A program made the translations under genes and the position numbers. A stretch of 64,000 bases of DNA from Acanthochlamys bracteata (Eukaryota; Streptophyta; Magnoliopsida; Pandanales; Velloziaceae). The DNA lies in assembly GCA_019914995.1 (NCBI GenBank), contig CM034144.1:5611489-5675488 (forward strand), in the 5' to 3' direction. Below, piece after piece: positions 1 through 10,981 of this stretch. The notes below the pieces were generated by a model, which saw nothing but the letters and a program-made list of their open reading frames with translations, had not been told where the DNA came from and did no database searches. Each line of letters opens with the position of its first letter. Position 1 is the stretch's first letter.

Positions 1-2320
1 CTGTGCTTGAATCTACACACTTAAATATTTTTTGTTCGTGTGACACAGAATTTCTAACAAAATAAATATATGATCTCATGCTCTGATACTCGTAAGTATA
101 TTTTCTATTTTTCGGATTTAAATTGATTAGACATTTAATTGCAAGCCTCTTCGAAATTTAGAAGGAAGTCATCTATACTTCTCTCCATTCATTTGGCATT
201 TCAAGATATAAATAATACGGCGATGCGCAATTTTAACTTTTATATCTCTCATCGCCCAACAATACTAATTTACTCATTCCAAAGAACTACAAAATAGAGG
301 ATGTGATCTATACAGTTCTCTATGAACGAATTTCTTTAAACGATCGACGAAATTTATGACATCAAAATATACTTGTTAATTATCTTTACATATTTTTTCT
401 AAAAATACAACTATTCTTTTTATTACTAACGCGATGTCGAAAAAATTATCAACATTTACCATCTTTATATAATCATCCAAAATATAACATACTTTTACCC
501 TTTTATACTTGAAAACTAAATATTGTATGAGATTGATGTACCTATACGGACATCCTACTATCTATCTCAAGCGCTCCTTTCAGATTGTCAACTATAAGAT
601 CTTTGAGTAGTTCTAAAATTACTATAATATTATTGTTCCGGTTATATTTTCAAAACATATGAAAGTTATTAGCTAAAAAATAGAAACTCAGAATACCATC
701 ATTCTCGAAAAAAAAAAATGTTCACAAAAGTACGAAACGGTTTCATTATGTTCGGAAGCAATATGACACACAAATATTTTTCTACTGTGTTTGGATCTGC
801 TCCATTAAATATATTTTCTACGTGTGACACAGAATTTCTAACAAAATAAATATATGACCTTACACTATGATACTCGTAAACATTTATTCTATTTTAGAGA
901 TTAAATTTATATAGTCATTCAATTGCCAGCCTTTTCAAAATTTAGCAAAAGTTTTTTATACTTTCCTCCACTTATTTTGCATTTTAGGATATATATAATC
1001 GGCGACATAATTTTATGTTTTAGCTTTCTCCTCGCCCAACAATACCAATTTATTCTTTCCAAAAAACTCTTGAATAGAGGATGAAATATGTACAATTCTG
1101 CACGATTAGATTTTTTTTAGACGATTGATGAAATGTATATCATTAAGATGTACTTTCTAATTATCGTTACATTTTTTTTCCAAAAACACAGCTATCTCTT
1201 TATTACTAATGCGGATTCGAAAAAAATGTCGATTTTCTCTATCTTTATATGATAATTCAAAATATAACATATTTCACCGTTTCATAGTTGAAACTAAATA
1301 TTGTTTAAAATTGATGTACCTATACGGACATCTTCTACCATCCGTTTCAAGTGCTCCTTTTATCATATCAACTATAAGATCTCTTAATAATTCCAATATT
1401 TCTATAACCTCATTGTTCCGATTATATTCCCAAAACATATGAAAGTTATTGGCCAAAAATCGAAAAGCGAAATACCGCCATTTTCGAAAAGATGAATGTT
1501 CGAAAAAGTAGAAAACGGTCTAATTATGTTCGGATGCAATAGGACACGTAAGCATTCTTCTACTATTTTTGGATCTACTCTTTTAAATATGTTTTCTACG
1601 TTTGACATAAAATTTCTAACAAGATAAATATATGACATCACACTCTGATACTCGTACATATTTCTTCTATTTTCGTTATTAACTTCATATAGATAGTCTC
1701 TTCAAACTTTAGAAATAAGTACTATATACTTCTCTCCATTCATTTGTCGTCTCAAGATATAAATAATACGACGACGTGCAATTTTATCTTTTAGATTTCT
1801 TTTTGTCCAATAATATTAATTAACTATTTCCGAAGAACTTAACAACAGAGAATATGATCTTTGCAATTTTTTATTATTGGATTTATTTAAACAATTTTGA
1901 AATATATGACATCAAAATTTACTCTTTAATTATCTTTACATTCTTTTTCTAAAAACGCAACTATCTTTTTTATTACTGACGCGATTTCGAAAAAATTGTC
2001 AATTTTTGTCAATTTTACATGATCATCCAAAATATAATATACTTTTACACTTTTATAATTGAAAAGTAAATATTATCTATAATTGATGTACCTATGCAGA
2101 CATTCTCTACCATCTATTTCAAGCGCTCCTTCTATTATGTCAACTATAATTCTCTAAATAGTTTCGAAATTTTTATAACCTCATTATCCCAGTTGTATTT
2201 TCGAAACATATAAAGTTAATGCCAAAAAATCAAAAAGCAAAATACCGCCATTTCAAAAAAAAAATTATTCAAAAAAGTACAAAACGATCTCACTATATTC
2301 GAATGGAAAGAATTTAGGAC
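1..2320 (-). repeat. Tandem array of about 780-bp units carrying a decayed coding frame
   Basis: Three consecutive units are recognisable (about 1-780, 781-1560, 1561-2320). The motif TGACACAGAATTTCTAAC or a close variant recurs at 41, 825 and 1603, a spacing of 784 and 778 bp. The first unit may be cut by the window edge. On the minus strand each unit contains the same reading frame: a block starting YEYQS, then motifs like VEEYL, LLPNI and RPF, and after about 160 codons a block with ILDD, DNFF and a shared end KDN-stop. Copies have diverged and are broken. The shared frame shows the unit once encoded protein. I do not recognise the family; it could come from a host gene or from a mobile or viral element. 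An inverted copy lies at 5885-6478. Confidence 0.75.
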
Positions 2321-2344
2321 ATCACATATTTAATGAAAATAACT

Positions 2345-2990
2345 TTTTGGAATTGTTATACTAGTAAAGCACTCGTGCTTGTACTTGACAACGTTGTCTT
2401 TATTGGGTAATTGTTGGAAACATTCAGGCTGGCTTCATAAAACTTGAAAAGTCTGATTCTTTTCCTCATCTAAAGGCACAAAACAAATATGGCCAGGTCC
2501 AACTATAATTGGTTCGACTTCTTCATCATAGCCCATGTTTTCTGTTTGCTGACACCCGTTGTTGTGTTCCTCAAGTTTATGCCCATTGTCATTATCTATC
2601 TTGTCATACAAGATTTTTTGTGTGTCTTTTTCTAGCTTGATACTCTATAGTAATTTCATGCATTTAACCTCACGTAGCCACCTTTTTTGGCCTTCGTGCG
2701 ACGAGCTTTTTTTCTTGGAAGCTCTTTAGAGCCACTATTAGGACGAGTACTTCCATCTCTTCAAAAAATGTCTTGAATTAGACCATGCCAATCTATGTTG
2801 TCATCTGCATGAGGTATTTGCTTGCCACCAATTTTTGTATAGTTGGTATCTAATTCAATAACTCCAGCCAGAGGTGTTCTCTCAACGAGTAACTTTTCTT
2901 TAGAAGCTTCACACGTGTGAGGGGAGATTTTACTTTTCTTTTTTACTTTCTCATCTTTGCCGGCTTCGGCTTCCTTTTCCAATAAAACAT
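2345..2990 (-). pseudogene. Coilin-like gene fragment (decayed)
   Basis: Three minus-strand segments in order read like the middle of plant coilin, the Cajal-body scaffold protein. They are a Lys-rich piece starting MEKEAEAGKDEKVKKK (from 2982), a basic piece containing LPRKKARRTKAKK (about 2680-2740), and an acidic piece with DEEVEPIIVGPGHICFVPL (about 2455-2540). Plant coilins carry a basic ARRKKAKR-type stretch followed by an acidic linker and a VxPGHIRFxPL motif in this order, so the match rests on order as well as motifs. The segments are in different frames with stops between them. Both the N-terminal ubiquitin-like domain and the C-terminal Tudor-like domain are missing. It is therefore a fragment, lying between the tandem array and the oleosin gene. 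Identity is from memory of the family, not from a search. Confidence 0.45.
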
Positions 2991-3523
2991 GACGATTCCA
3001 TGAATTTTAACATGGCGCCGGATCTATTCAGTTTTATTGAATGAATAGAAAGCAGCGATTTTGGAACGAACATGTTCTGTTTAAAATTTGAAATGATGAA
3101 ACTAAAAATTAGTGATGAATAAAACTCGTAGAAAAAAATCATAGTTTTATATTTTTTAATAAATAAAAATGACTTAAATATTAAATTTAATAAATTGGTT
3201 AAAGAATAGTTTATCATAGCAATGAATTATTGTCCAAGATTGTATTCACTTCAATTATTTTCACCAGCATATTCCCTTAATCACTTTATAATTACTTTAC
3301 TTAAAAAGCTAAATTTTCTTTTTGACAATTTCATCTTTTAATAATAACTCTTACAAGAAATAAACCTTACCTTCTTTTGTCGTCACATGCTTTATTATCT
3401 CGAATCCACTACCACCTGTCCCACTACACGTTGCTTCACTTTCTTCAAAACCTTACCACCACCGCTTTAAGTTTTTCTTCATTTCCATTCTCTAGACTTT
3501 TCTTTCTACACATTCCCGCAGTA

Positions 3524-3964
3524 ATGGTTGATCAGAAGATGAGCATCACCGACACCGGCTCCAGCGGACGAGCAATTCTCTTCACGGTAATCGCCGGAGT
3601 TATAGTTTGCGGGCCGTTACTGCTCACTATGGGATTAGTACTCCTTGCAACAACTACGCTTCTCTTGATAGCAACACCTCCGCTTCTCTTGTTCAGTCCT
3701 GTTATTATTCCCGCGGTGTTGGCTATAGCTACAGCGCTTGCTGGGTTCGGTGGTGCCGCTGTTATGGCGATTTCTGGACTCTGGGCGCTAAGATGTGCTT
3801 GTAGCATGGTAGTGGTTGAAGGGCGACCGGTTTTTCATCATGCGGTTGAATCGGCAACGGAGACTGGGCAGGTTGTGAAGAACAGGGCTTTGGATATCGG
3901 TAATCATGAAGGGCAGGTTCCGTATGAAGTAGAAGTGCGCCATGCAAATGATGATGAGGAGTGA
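3524..3964 (+). CDS. OLE: Oleosin (oil-body structural protein), 146 aa
   Basis: The protein coats and stabilises seed or pollen oil bodies, inserting a hydrophobic hairpin into the lipid core. A short polar N-terminus (residues 1-16) precedes a hydrophobic stretch of about 70 residues (17-86). In its middle lies the oleosin signature, the proline knot P-x5-S-P-x3-P, exact at residues 52-63 (PPLLLFSPVIIP). Gly/Ala-rich zipper-like sequence follows, then a polar C-terminal tail of about 55 residues ending in acidic NDDEE. The length fits low-molecular-weight oleosins. The gene is intronless, as most oleosins are. I chose the ATG at 3524; the open frame runs on upstream only through non-ATG codons in a CT-rich stretch that looks like 5' leader. 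The tail is less typical of the family than the hairpin, so a tapetal or minor oleosin class is possible. Confidence 0.9.
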   Translation: MVDQKMSITDTGSSGRAILFTVIAGVIVCGPLLLTMGLVLLATTTLLLIATPPLLLFSPVIIPAVLAIATALAGFGGAAVMAISGLWALRCACSMVVVEGRPVFHHAVESATETGQVVKNRALDIGNHEGQVPYEVEVRHANDDEE

Positions 3965-4497
3965 AGGATTAATTCTACCTTTAATTTGTACTACTGTGTT
4001 TATTTTTATGGTACTAATTAAGTAGCAGATGTTATGCTGTTGTTTAGTTACATTAATCTACTAGTCACTAGAAATTAAAAAGCTTTTGTAAAAATATGGT
4101 TAAATTATTGTTATCTGTGTGATTTTAAGCTAGATTTTGTTTATGCTAGTTGTTTGAGATGTTATGGTTCATGCCCTACATACATAAATTAGCATGTAGA
4201 AATATATGTTAGGCATGGTCTTACTTTAGTTTGTAGGAATGTTTACTTGTTGGTGAGGGAAGTAAATAGTTCATCAGAAATAAGTTCTTAAAAAGTAGAT
4301 TATTGAAAAATGAGTTTGTAAAATAATCTTGTAAACATATATGAATTTATTTTGAACTTATGTTTTGAGTAAAACATGTCAGTTAGATCAAATTTGGTAA
4401 ACTGAGTTACTATAAAACAGAAAGAAGTGAGTTTCATAAATTCTTAATAAACAAAATTATAGAAAGTGAGTTTAAATTGAAATTTTGACGAGGTAAT

Positions 4498-4685
4498 GGG
4501 CTTGTTTATTAATTTACTAATTTATTTTTTAAGGCATTTTTTATGTAAAATAAAAAACAAATTTAAATTTTTAGTTAATATTATTTTAATTATTTGAAAT
4601 ATATAAAATTTTATAAAAAAATTTTATTTCTATTTTTAATTTTTAATTTTTCTGAAAATGTGTTTATTTTGAAGTAAACACGTAC
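4498..4685. mobile_element. Tourist-like MITE (probable)
   Basis: The left end GGGCTTGTTTATTAATTTAC pairs with the right end GAAGTAAACACGTAC as an imperfect inverted repeat. These ends resemble the element at 29378-29607. The target duplication is not clear. Confidence 0.4.
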
Positions 4686-4842
4686 AAAATTATTTGGTAG
4701 CGAAACAGATTCTAAAATTGTTTATGTCGTAGAAGATAGTTATTTTTAACATTTTTAGAGAAATTAATTTTTCTATTACATTTTGTTATTTGAAATATGC
4801 ATGAATATGGTTTAAGCATGAACGGTTTTCTTTTTTATTTTA

Positions 4843-5050
4843 GAATGTATTTGGGAATGAAATGATTATTTTAAAAGAAGAATATTTTAAAAAATATAAA
4901 TTTTAATAAAAATAACAAAAAATAGATTTTTACATTATAGAATTTTTTATATTTTTAAATGAAAAGTTTATAAAATATTTGTAAAATTTATTTAAAAAAT
5001 ATAAAATAAAAATTAAATAAAAATGAGTTAGAATATTCTCAAACATTATC
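4843..5050. mobile_element. Tourist-like MITE with TTA target duplication
   Basis: TTA at 4840-4842 and 5051-5053 flanks imperfect inverted ends (GAATGTATTTGGG and CTCAAACATTATC). The interior is AT-rich and like the other copies in the window. Confidence 0.6.
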
Positions 5051-5884
5051 TTAATTCGTAGATATTCTCCTATGTGTATATACTGATCGGTAAGTCAGGT
5101 ATATATTGTATTTATTATTAGTTTTTATAACTCGGTAAAATGAAAGTCATTTCTTCGAATTATGTGAGAAATTAAGCGGCATGTTTTAAATGTACGAATA
5201 TTTTTATTTTAAATATTATATTTGAAATTTATATATTTTTAATTAATATTTTAATTGTATTTATTTTTATATTAAATTTATTTTATAAATTTTAATTATT
5301 ATTTAAAATTATTTTTAACTAAAATTTAATTATGAAACTTATTTTCGTAAAATTTATCTTCGTTTGAAATATATCCTAAACGAGAGGCAAGATCAGAAGC
5401 TATTTACTTTTATTTCATTTTCATTATTCTTTGAAGTTTTGGTTTTTAATGTCAACATTTTCTAAAGTTAACATGCATAACACCGTTGATTCGTGTTGTC
5501 ATAATAATCAGGAAACAGTGGAATCATTATCAAATCTAAAACATATACAATGAAAACGTTTTATCATTTAAGAAAATAATATTAACAGTCAACTCTATTC
5601 ATTTAACAATAATGAGCAAAATTAAAATTAATACTGAAATCAAAGGAGGATGTCAGAAACTCAATCCTCTCAAGATCAACGGTCCGAATTTAGCGTGTGG
5701 TTTGACTAACAGAAGTGAATTTTGTGAAATTTATTCCAGTAAAAATTAATTAAATTTTTATAAAAGATGAATCTGTTAATATTTAAAGTTAAAATTAGAT
5801 GTATAATAATTTATTTAGTTAAAATTTATAACTGAGTATTTAGAAAATATTTTATAGGTAAATCAATCTAATACAATATTTAGT

Positions 5885-6478
5885 TTTAAAGTATGAAAGG
5901 GTAAAAGTATGTTATATTTTGGATGACTATATAAAGATTAAAAAAACTGACAATTTTTTCGACATTGCGTCAGAAATAAAACGAATACTTGTGTTTTTGA
6001 AAAAAATATGTAAAGATAATTAAAGCGTACATTTTGATGTCATACATTTCGTCGATCGTTTAAAGAAATCCGATCATAAAGAATTGTATAAATCACATCC
6101 TCTATTTTGGAGTTCTCGGAAGGAGTTAATTAGTATTGTTGGGCGAAGAAAATTTTAAAAGATAAAATTACGCGTCGTCATGTTATTTATATCCTAAAAC
6201 GCCAAATGAATGGAGAGAAATATAGATGACTTTCTGCTAATTTCGAGGAGGCACGCAATTGAATGCGTATATGATTTTAATTCCGAAAAATAAAAAAAAT
6301 GCTTATGAGTATCAGAGCATGAGATCATATATTGATTTTGTTAGAAATTCTGTTTCACACGCAGAAAATATGTATACGTGAGCAGATCCAAGCACAGTGG
6401 AAGAATATTTGCGTGCCCTATTGCTTCTGGACATAATTAGACCGTTTCGTGCTTTTTCGAACATTTATTTTTGCTTCT
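5885..6478 (+). repeat. Inverted fourth copy of the decayed coding repeat
   Basis: This stretch matches the reverse complement of the array at 1-2320, for example TAAAAGTATGTTATATTTTG at its left end against the tract near 480-505. On the plus strand it carries the same protein blocks in the same order around the unit: first the ILDD, DNFF and KDN-stop end, then the intervening spacer, then the YEYQS start block and an IIRPF motif. The orientation is opposite to the array and it lies about 3.6 kb away, across the oleosin gene. It is a decayed copy of unknown family. Confidence 0.7.
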
Positions 6479-6508
6479 GGCCTGATCACATTTTGGAAGC
6501 GGACTTCG

Positions 6509-6766
6509 AGTGCGTTTGATAGTACATACCAAACACTACTTTTTAATTTTTTTTATTTCATATTTTTTAATACATATTTTATAAATATTTAAAAAATTTA
6601 TTTAAAAATTTAGATAGTGTAAAAAAATTTAAGTAATAAGATCTTTTTATTGTATATTTTTATTATTTTTTTAGAAATAAAAAAAATAGAGCTTGTTTTT
6701 TAAAAAGAATAAAAATATCTTTTATTTTAAAAAAATTTTATTTCATAAGCAATTTCAGACGCATCC
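6509..6766. mobile_element. MITE of the abundant AT-rich family, abutting the GAUT fragment
   Basis: The left end GAGTGCGTTTGATAGTAC and right end GCAATTTCAGACGCATC form an imperfect inverted repeat. Internal landmarks shared with many other copies are AAAAATTTA, AAGATCTTTTTATTG and TTTCATAAGCAAT. GAUT homology begins just to the right of it. Confidence 0.5.
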
Positions 6767-6767
6767 T

Positions 6768-6974
6768 TCCCCTCTAGATCGATTATGGCATGTGCTGGGG
6801 CTTGGGTACAACCCAAACTTGACTAACAAGGAGATCGAAAGAGCTGCTGTTATACATTACAATGGAAACATGAAGCCATGGTTGGAGATTGGCATACCCA
6901 AGTACCGCAACCTCTTGGCCAAATATGTTAATTATGATCAAATATATCTAAGAGACTGTAACATCAATCCTTAG
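6768..6974 (+). pseudogene. 3' end of a GAUT-type galacturonosyltransferase gene (GT8), front missing
   Basis: About 68 codons match the C-terminus of plant GAUT proteins, Golgi glycosyltransferases (family GT8) that transfer galacturonic acid during homogalacturonan synthesis. Recognisable blocks are PLDRLWHVLGLGYNPN, then IERAAVIHYNGNMKPWLEIG, then YDQIYLRDCNINP before the stop. WHVLGLGY, HYNGNMKPWL and the terminal CNINP are strongly conserved, and CNINP suggests the GAUT3/GAUT4 group. The frame is intact here, but the DXD catalytic region and all earlier exons are absent. Homology stops at a MITE (6509-6766), and before that lies an unrelated inverted repeat. This is a truncated gene relic, unless the missing exons lie beyond those insertions outside what I can recognise. 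Confidence 0.75.
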
Positions 6975-7630
6975 AAGCAACTGGTGTGTCTTCATCCTCG
7001 TCTCCTCAGCGTTTTGGCTTAATTTTGTAGCTGCTTCTTTTTTCTTACATGGTATTTGCTATTTCTTCTATGAGGCCATTTTTTGGTTTTATTCTTTCTT
7101 CCATGATCATCATTTTTCTTAGAAGAAAACGCAGATATGTTGTACATGATTGCCTACAGAACTCAGATAGTCCAGTTCTACAACATTACATCCATTGCTA
7201 TGCTTCTCTCTTTTGCATACCAATCAAGTAATAGCTATTTATTTACTTTTTTATTTGTTTTGAAAAACAGTGTTAGCTGCTTTTGGAAGACGGCACTTTA
7301 TGAACTAAGGTTCTTCTGTCTTGGCAGTTGTAGAAAGTATTTGGATACAAACAACCTGTTTATGAATGGACTGTAAATCATATCCTGATCTGTCGGCGAC
7401 ATTGTAGGGTATAGCAAGTTATTGCTCAAGCTCCAAGCTGCATAGCATGGATAATATGTGATGTAGCTTTTACGAGTTGCATACTGATTTCTGGTTGCCG
7501 TTACAACTTTATTGCTTTCCCGTGGAGTAGGTGCAGTGATGCTTATCATACTTTCATATGCTGCTGCAGTTCTGATTTATATTGTTTTGTTTTATAGCCT
7601 TTTCAATTATAAATAATATTTTGTTGGTAA
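6975..7630 (+). other. Former 3' untranslated and downstream DNA of the GAUT fragment
   Basis: The sequence after the GAUT stop is less AT-rich than its surroundings and has no convincing coding frame. It is probably the retained 3' UTR and downstream region of the parent gene. Confidence 0.4.
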
Positions 7631-7639
7631 TTCTTTTCA

Positions 7640-7872
7640 ACGTAAAGGATATTTTAGATTATTTATGAAATAAGTTTTTCTAAAATAAAAAATATTTTAA
7701 AATTTTTTGAAAAACGAAATTTTTGTTAACCTAATAAAAAATAATAATAATATAATTTTATAAAATATTTTTCAAATTTAAAATTTTTTTATTATATTAT
7801 AAAAAATTTATTAAGAAACGATAAAATTAAAAATTAAAATAAGAAATTATTGAAAAGTACTACTAAACGGAA
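7640..7872. mobile_element. MITE copy (AT-rich family)
   Basis: The interior is typical (TTATGAAATAAGTTTTTCTAAAATA at the left, TTGAAAAGTACTACTAAACGG at the right, mutually inverted in type). The ends are blurred. Confidence 0.4.
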
Positions 7873-8842
7873 ATGTCTTTTGTTCCGTTGCCGTGAACGG
7901 TAAATAATCAGAAGCTAGAAGCGGGACTAGATAAGTATACAAGATTATTGATAAGTGGAAAATACTTAAATTTTTAGTTATACTGTTATTTTTAAAAACC
8001 GTTGTTCTTCCAATTCCAACTCTTTGCTTAATAGTTCCTTTTGTTTCTTTTATACTAAAAAACAACTTTAAGATGTTCTTACATGTCTTGGAGATCAAGG
8101 GAAAATTTTGAGATTACTGAGATGATCAGGCAAGCGTGGAATATTGTGTCAAACCTTTTTTAGCTAGCATTAGAGTACGTTCGGAATTATTTTTCAGAAG
8201 TAGTTTTTTGAAAAGAGTTTTTTTTTTTAAAAGTAGTTTCTGAATAATAGAAAAAAATAAATTTTTAGAAAAGTGTATATAAATACTTTTAAATAAAATA
8301 TTTTTAGTTTTTCAATTGAAAAAAATATATAAATAAATAAATAAATAAATAATTTTTTGTCGCAAAAATTTCAAGGTAAAGTTCTTCCATCTGTAAAATA
8401 TAAACTTTACAGTAATAGATCTGGTAATACGATTAAAAAATATTATTCTAATATATGAATATTTAACTAGTATAAGTTTGGGTAATTGTAAAAAACAATA
8501 TTGATTCAATGAGTTTCTATTAATCGTCAAATTGATTACCTCACCGATTTTTAAAATTAGAAAAAGGCTTTACGACATATGGGCTTTTCTGGGCCCGGCA
8601 GCCCATTAAGAATGTCAATGAACTTTCTTGACGTACAAGCAACTTTTCAGAGTCAAAGTCAACTCCTATTTAGATAACTTCCCTACGAAACATAAATTCA
8701 ATTCAACTTCCTGAATTTGCACGCACACATTTTTTCCTTAAAAGAAAATTTTCTAAGGAGCTCTCAAACATTGCCTACCCAGATAAGATTCAAATAATTA
8801 AAAGTCAAACATATGATATATGGATAAATATCTCCCTCTCTC

Positions 8843-8850
8843 TATATATG
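8843..8850 (+). promoter_or_regulatory. TATA box of the first glycine-rich gene
   Basis: TATATATG lies 52 bp before the chosen ATG at 8895. It is embedded in a block (about 8796-8855) that is nearly identical to the block before the paralogous gene at 12740, including the CTCCCTCTCT lead-in. Confidence 0.6.
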
Positions 8851-8894
8851 ATCTTGAAAACGTTTTTTCAGCAAGCTATCTACCCATTTACCAA

Positions 8895-9119
8895 ATGGTT
8901 AGATTGATCGAAGCTATCGTCACCAGCGATGAAAATGGCACCGGAAAAACCATGCCTGAACTTCCAGCATCTCTAATAATGTTCTGCGCTATCACAGCGA
9001 TGCTGTCAATGATTGTTTTCATATGTGGGCGTCCTAGTAGAGACCGTGGCGGTGGTGGTGGCGACGGTGGCGGTAGTAGTGGCGACGGTGGTGGTGGCGG
9101 CGGGGGGTGCGGTGGTTAG
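8895..9119 (+). CDS. Short glycine-rich single-span membrane protein, 74 aa (paralogue 1)
   Basis: I do not recognise a named family. The protein has an acidic N-terminus beginning MVRLIEAIV (1-27), a hydrophobic span of about 20 residues (SLIMFCAITAMLSMIVFIC), then a basic RPSRDR and a Gly-rich tail ending GGGCGG. The start was set at MVRLIEAIV because the paralogue at 12740 begins identically and both sit about 50-70 bp after a conserved TATA box; the frame could run 25 codons further upstream. Compared with the paralogue it lacks the Tyr/Pro-rich and Ala/Gly-zipper section of about 90 residues. The flanks on both sides remain homologous, so this looks like an internally deleted copy. A plasma-membrane or endomembrane location is inferred only from the hydrophobic span. 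Confidence 0.6.
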   Translation: MVRLIEAIVTSDENGTGKTMPELPASLIMFCAITAMLSMIVFICGRPSRDRGGGGGDGGGSSGDGGGGGGGCGG

Positions 9120-9322
9120 TGGTTATCTAGTAATGAGTATATAGTTTGTTGTTGTTGTTGATACGAAGATAATGTCTACAGATTTGTGGAGCAATTTCTC
9201 ATAATTTTTTCTTTTGAAACGGAAAGTATTGGATCATGTATTCTGCTATAAAACTTCGTATTTAAGAAGAAGATAATGTTATAAGATTTGTGAAACATTT
9301 GAAGCTGTAGAGCAAAGCTTTA

Positions 9323-9576
9323 TGGAGCGTTTGGCAAAAAGTTTTTTCAAAAGTAATTTTTAAAATTTTTTATATTTTAAGTACACAGTTTATAAATATT
9401 TAAATAATTTATTTAAAATTTTAAAAATATAGAAATTTTCTATTATAGTAAAATATTTTTATTTATTAATTTTTATATTTTTTTAGGATAAAAAATATTA
9501 AACTTATTTTTTTTAAAAATAAAAATATTTTTATTCTGAAAAAACTTTTTTAAAAAAATACTTTCTAAACGCACTC
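9323..9576. mobile_element. MITE copy (AT-rich family)
   Basis: Inverted ends GGAGCGTTTGGCAAAAAG and ACTTTCTAAACGCACTC enclose the standard AT-rich interior. It lies just downstream of the first glycine-rich gene. Confidence 0.55.
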
Positions 9577-10734
9577 TTCAAATATTTACCTCTCTATATA
9601 AGCAGTACCTTTGAAAATAAAATTTTTGAAACAAAATTATTTTTTTTGGAAATGATTTTTATCTTTCTTATTTAAAACAGTAATAAAAATAATTAATAAT
9701 AAGATTACAGAATATTTAAAATTTTTGTATTAATTTATAAAAAGATATTAAAAATTCTAAAATAAAAAAAGGAATAGAAAATCAAACCGGAACATGCACT
9801 TATATTTCATGATAAAGATTTCACTCCAATTCATAACTTTTGGTTAGATGCGTATCATAGTTACGGATATATTACAGATTTGTTTTCGTTAGCTTTTAAC
9901 TTAAAATTAAATAAGCATTATTGACATTGTTAATCAGAATTCTTTCAAAGGTTGACGTGTAAGGATCATTACTTTATATAATTTAAATTTAAATTTCAAC
10001 ATTAATAATATTCGATAAATTATATTATTGTGACATATTTTAGAATTTTTAAAAATTAATTAATAATAAAAAATAAGCTCCAATATTTATTAATATTATC
10101 TCTGATTAACAATATGTGATTATACTTTATTAACACATTCTATGTAGCACAGAGATTATTTTTTTAAAAAAAAATTGAAATAAATTAAGCTATATATCCT
10201 ATGAAACGGCCTATTTATTTTAAAATAAAAGAAATCATTGTTTTCAATGAAGCCGACTATAAAAATTTGAAACAAAATGAATGATATATCCTAAAATAAA
10301 ACTAATCACGAAAGTCACGAAATAAAACGTGCTATAAAAATTCCGATAAGGATAAATAATGAAATTAATTTAGCCTAAATATCGAACCAAGTTCGCTCCG
10401 CCAACTTTGGTAATTTGAAATAATTTTTGAAATCAACTGACAATAAAAAGATGAGTTCAAATTTTTATAAAATTATGTTAGAATTAGTAATAAATAATAT
10501 GAAATTAATTTTTTTTAAAATTAACTAAGTTATATCAGAACCAAATGAGTACCGCCTAACACCACCGTTAATAGTGTAATATAGTCACATATAAGAAAGT
10601 TAGGTTTCAATTTCCATAAACTATGATAACATACTTCATAATTTTGATTTATATGCATTTGATTTTATGCTATAAGACACAAGAATGTGGTAAAGATTCA
10701 ACTCGTAGTTAACTTAGCCTCTTTGAGCAACCAA

Positions 10735-10955
10735 ATTTCAAACGTTTCTTTTCAATTTTTATTTTATATTTATATATATATTTTTTATAAATATTTAATA
10801 ATTTTATTTAAAAATTTAAAAAATGTAAAAATTTTACATAAATTTTTTTATTCTATATTTTTATTATTTTTTTAAAAGATAAAAAAATAGAACTTATTTT
10901 TTAATAAAATAAAATAAAAATATCTTCTATTTTTAAAAATTTTTATTTCACAAGC
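10735..10955. mobile_element. MITE copy (AT-rich family)
   Basis: The interior matches the family closely (AAAAATTTAAAAAATGTAAA, TTTTATTATTTTTTTAAAAG, TTTCACAAGCACTCC at the right end). The left end is less clear. Confidence 0.4.
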
Positions 10956-10981
10956 ACTCCTATATGATTTTTAAAAGCTAA

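Larger units (their letters stand above)
3965..5884. other. AT-rich intergenic DNA with MITE copies
   Basis: This is the 3' flank of the oleosin gene and no gene was recognised in it. It contains a probable Tourist-type element (4498-4685) and a clearer one (4843-5050). The rest is low-complexity A/T sequence. Confidence 0.5.

Noticed and set aside
1-130. Sequence GTATCAGAGCATGAG on the minus strand, like the tRNA-Met primer-binding site TGGTATCAGAGC of Copia elements
   Set aside because: It lies inside the conserved coding-like YEYQS block of every unit, lacks the preceding TGG, and is not next to an LTR end.
3377-3523. Upstream extension of the oleosin frame by 49 codons
   Set aside because: It starts at a non-ATG codon and is CT-rich leader-like. 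The ATG at 3524 gives a standard oleosin N-terminus.
8820-8894. Longer N-terminus (25 codons) for the first glycine-rich protein
   Set aside because: It would overlap the conserved TATA box. The paralogue has no matching extension.
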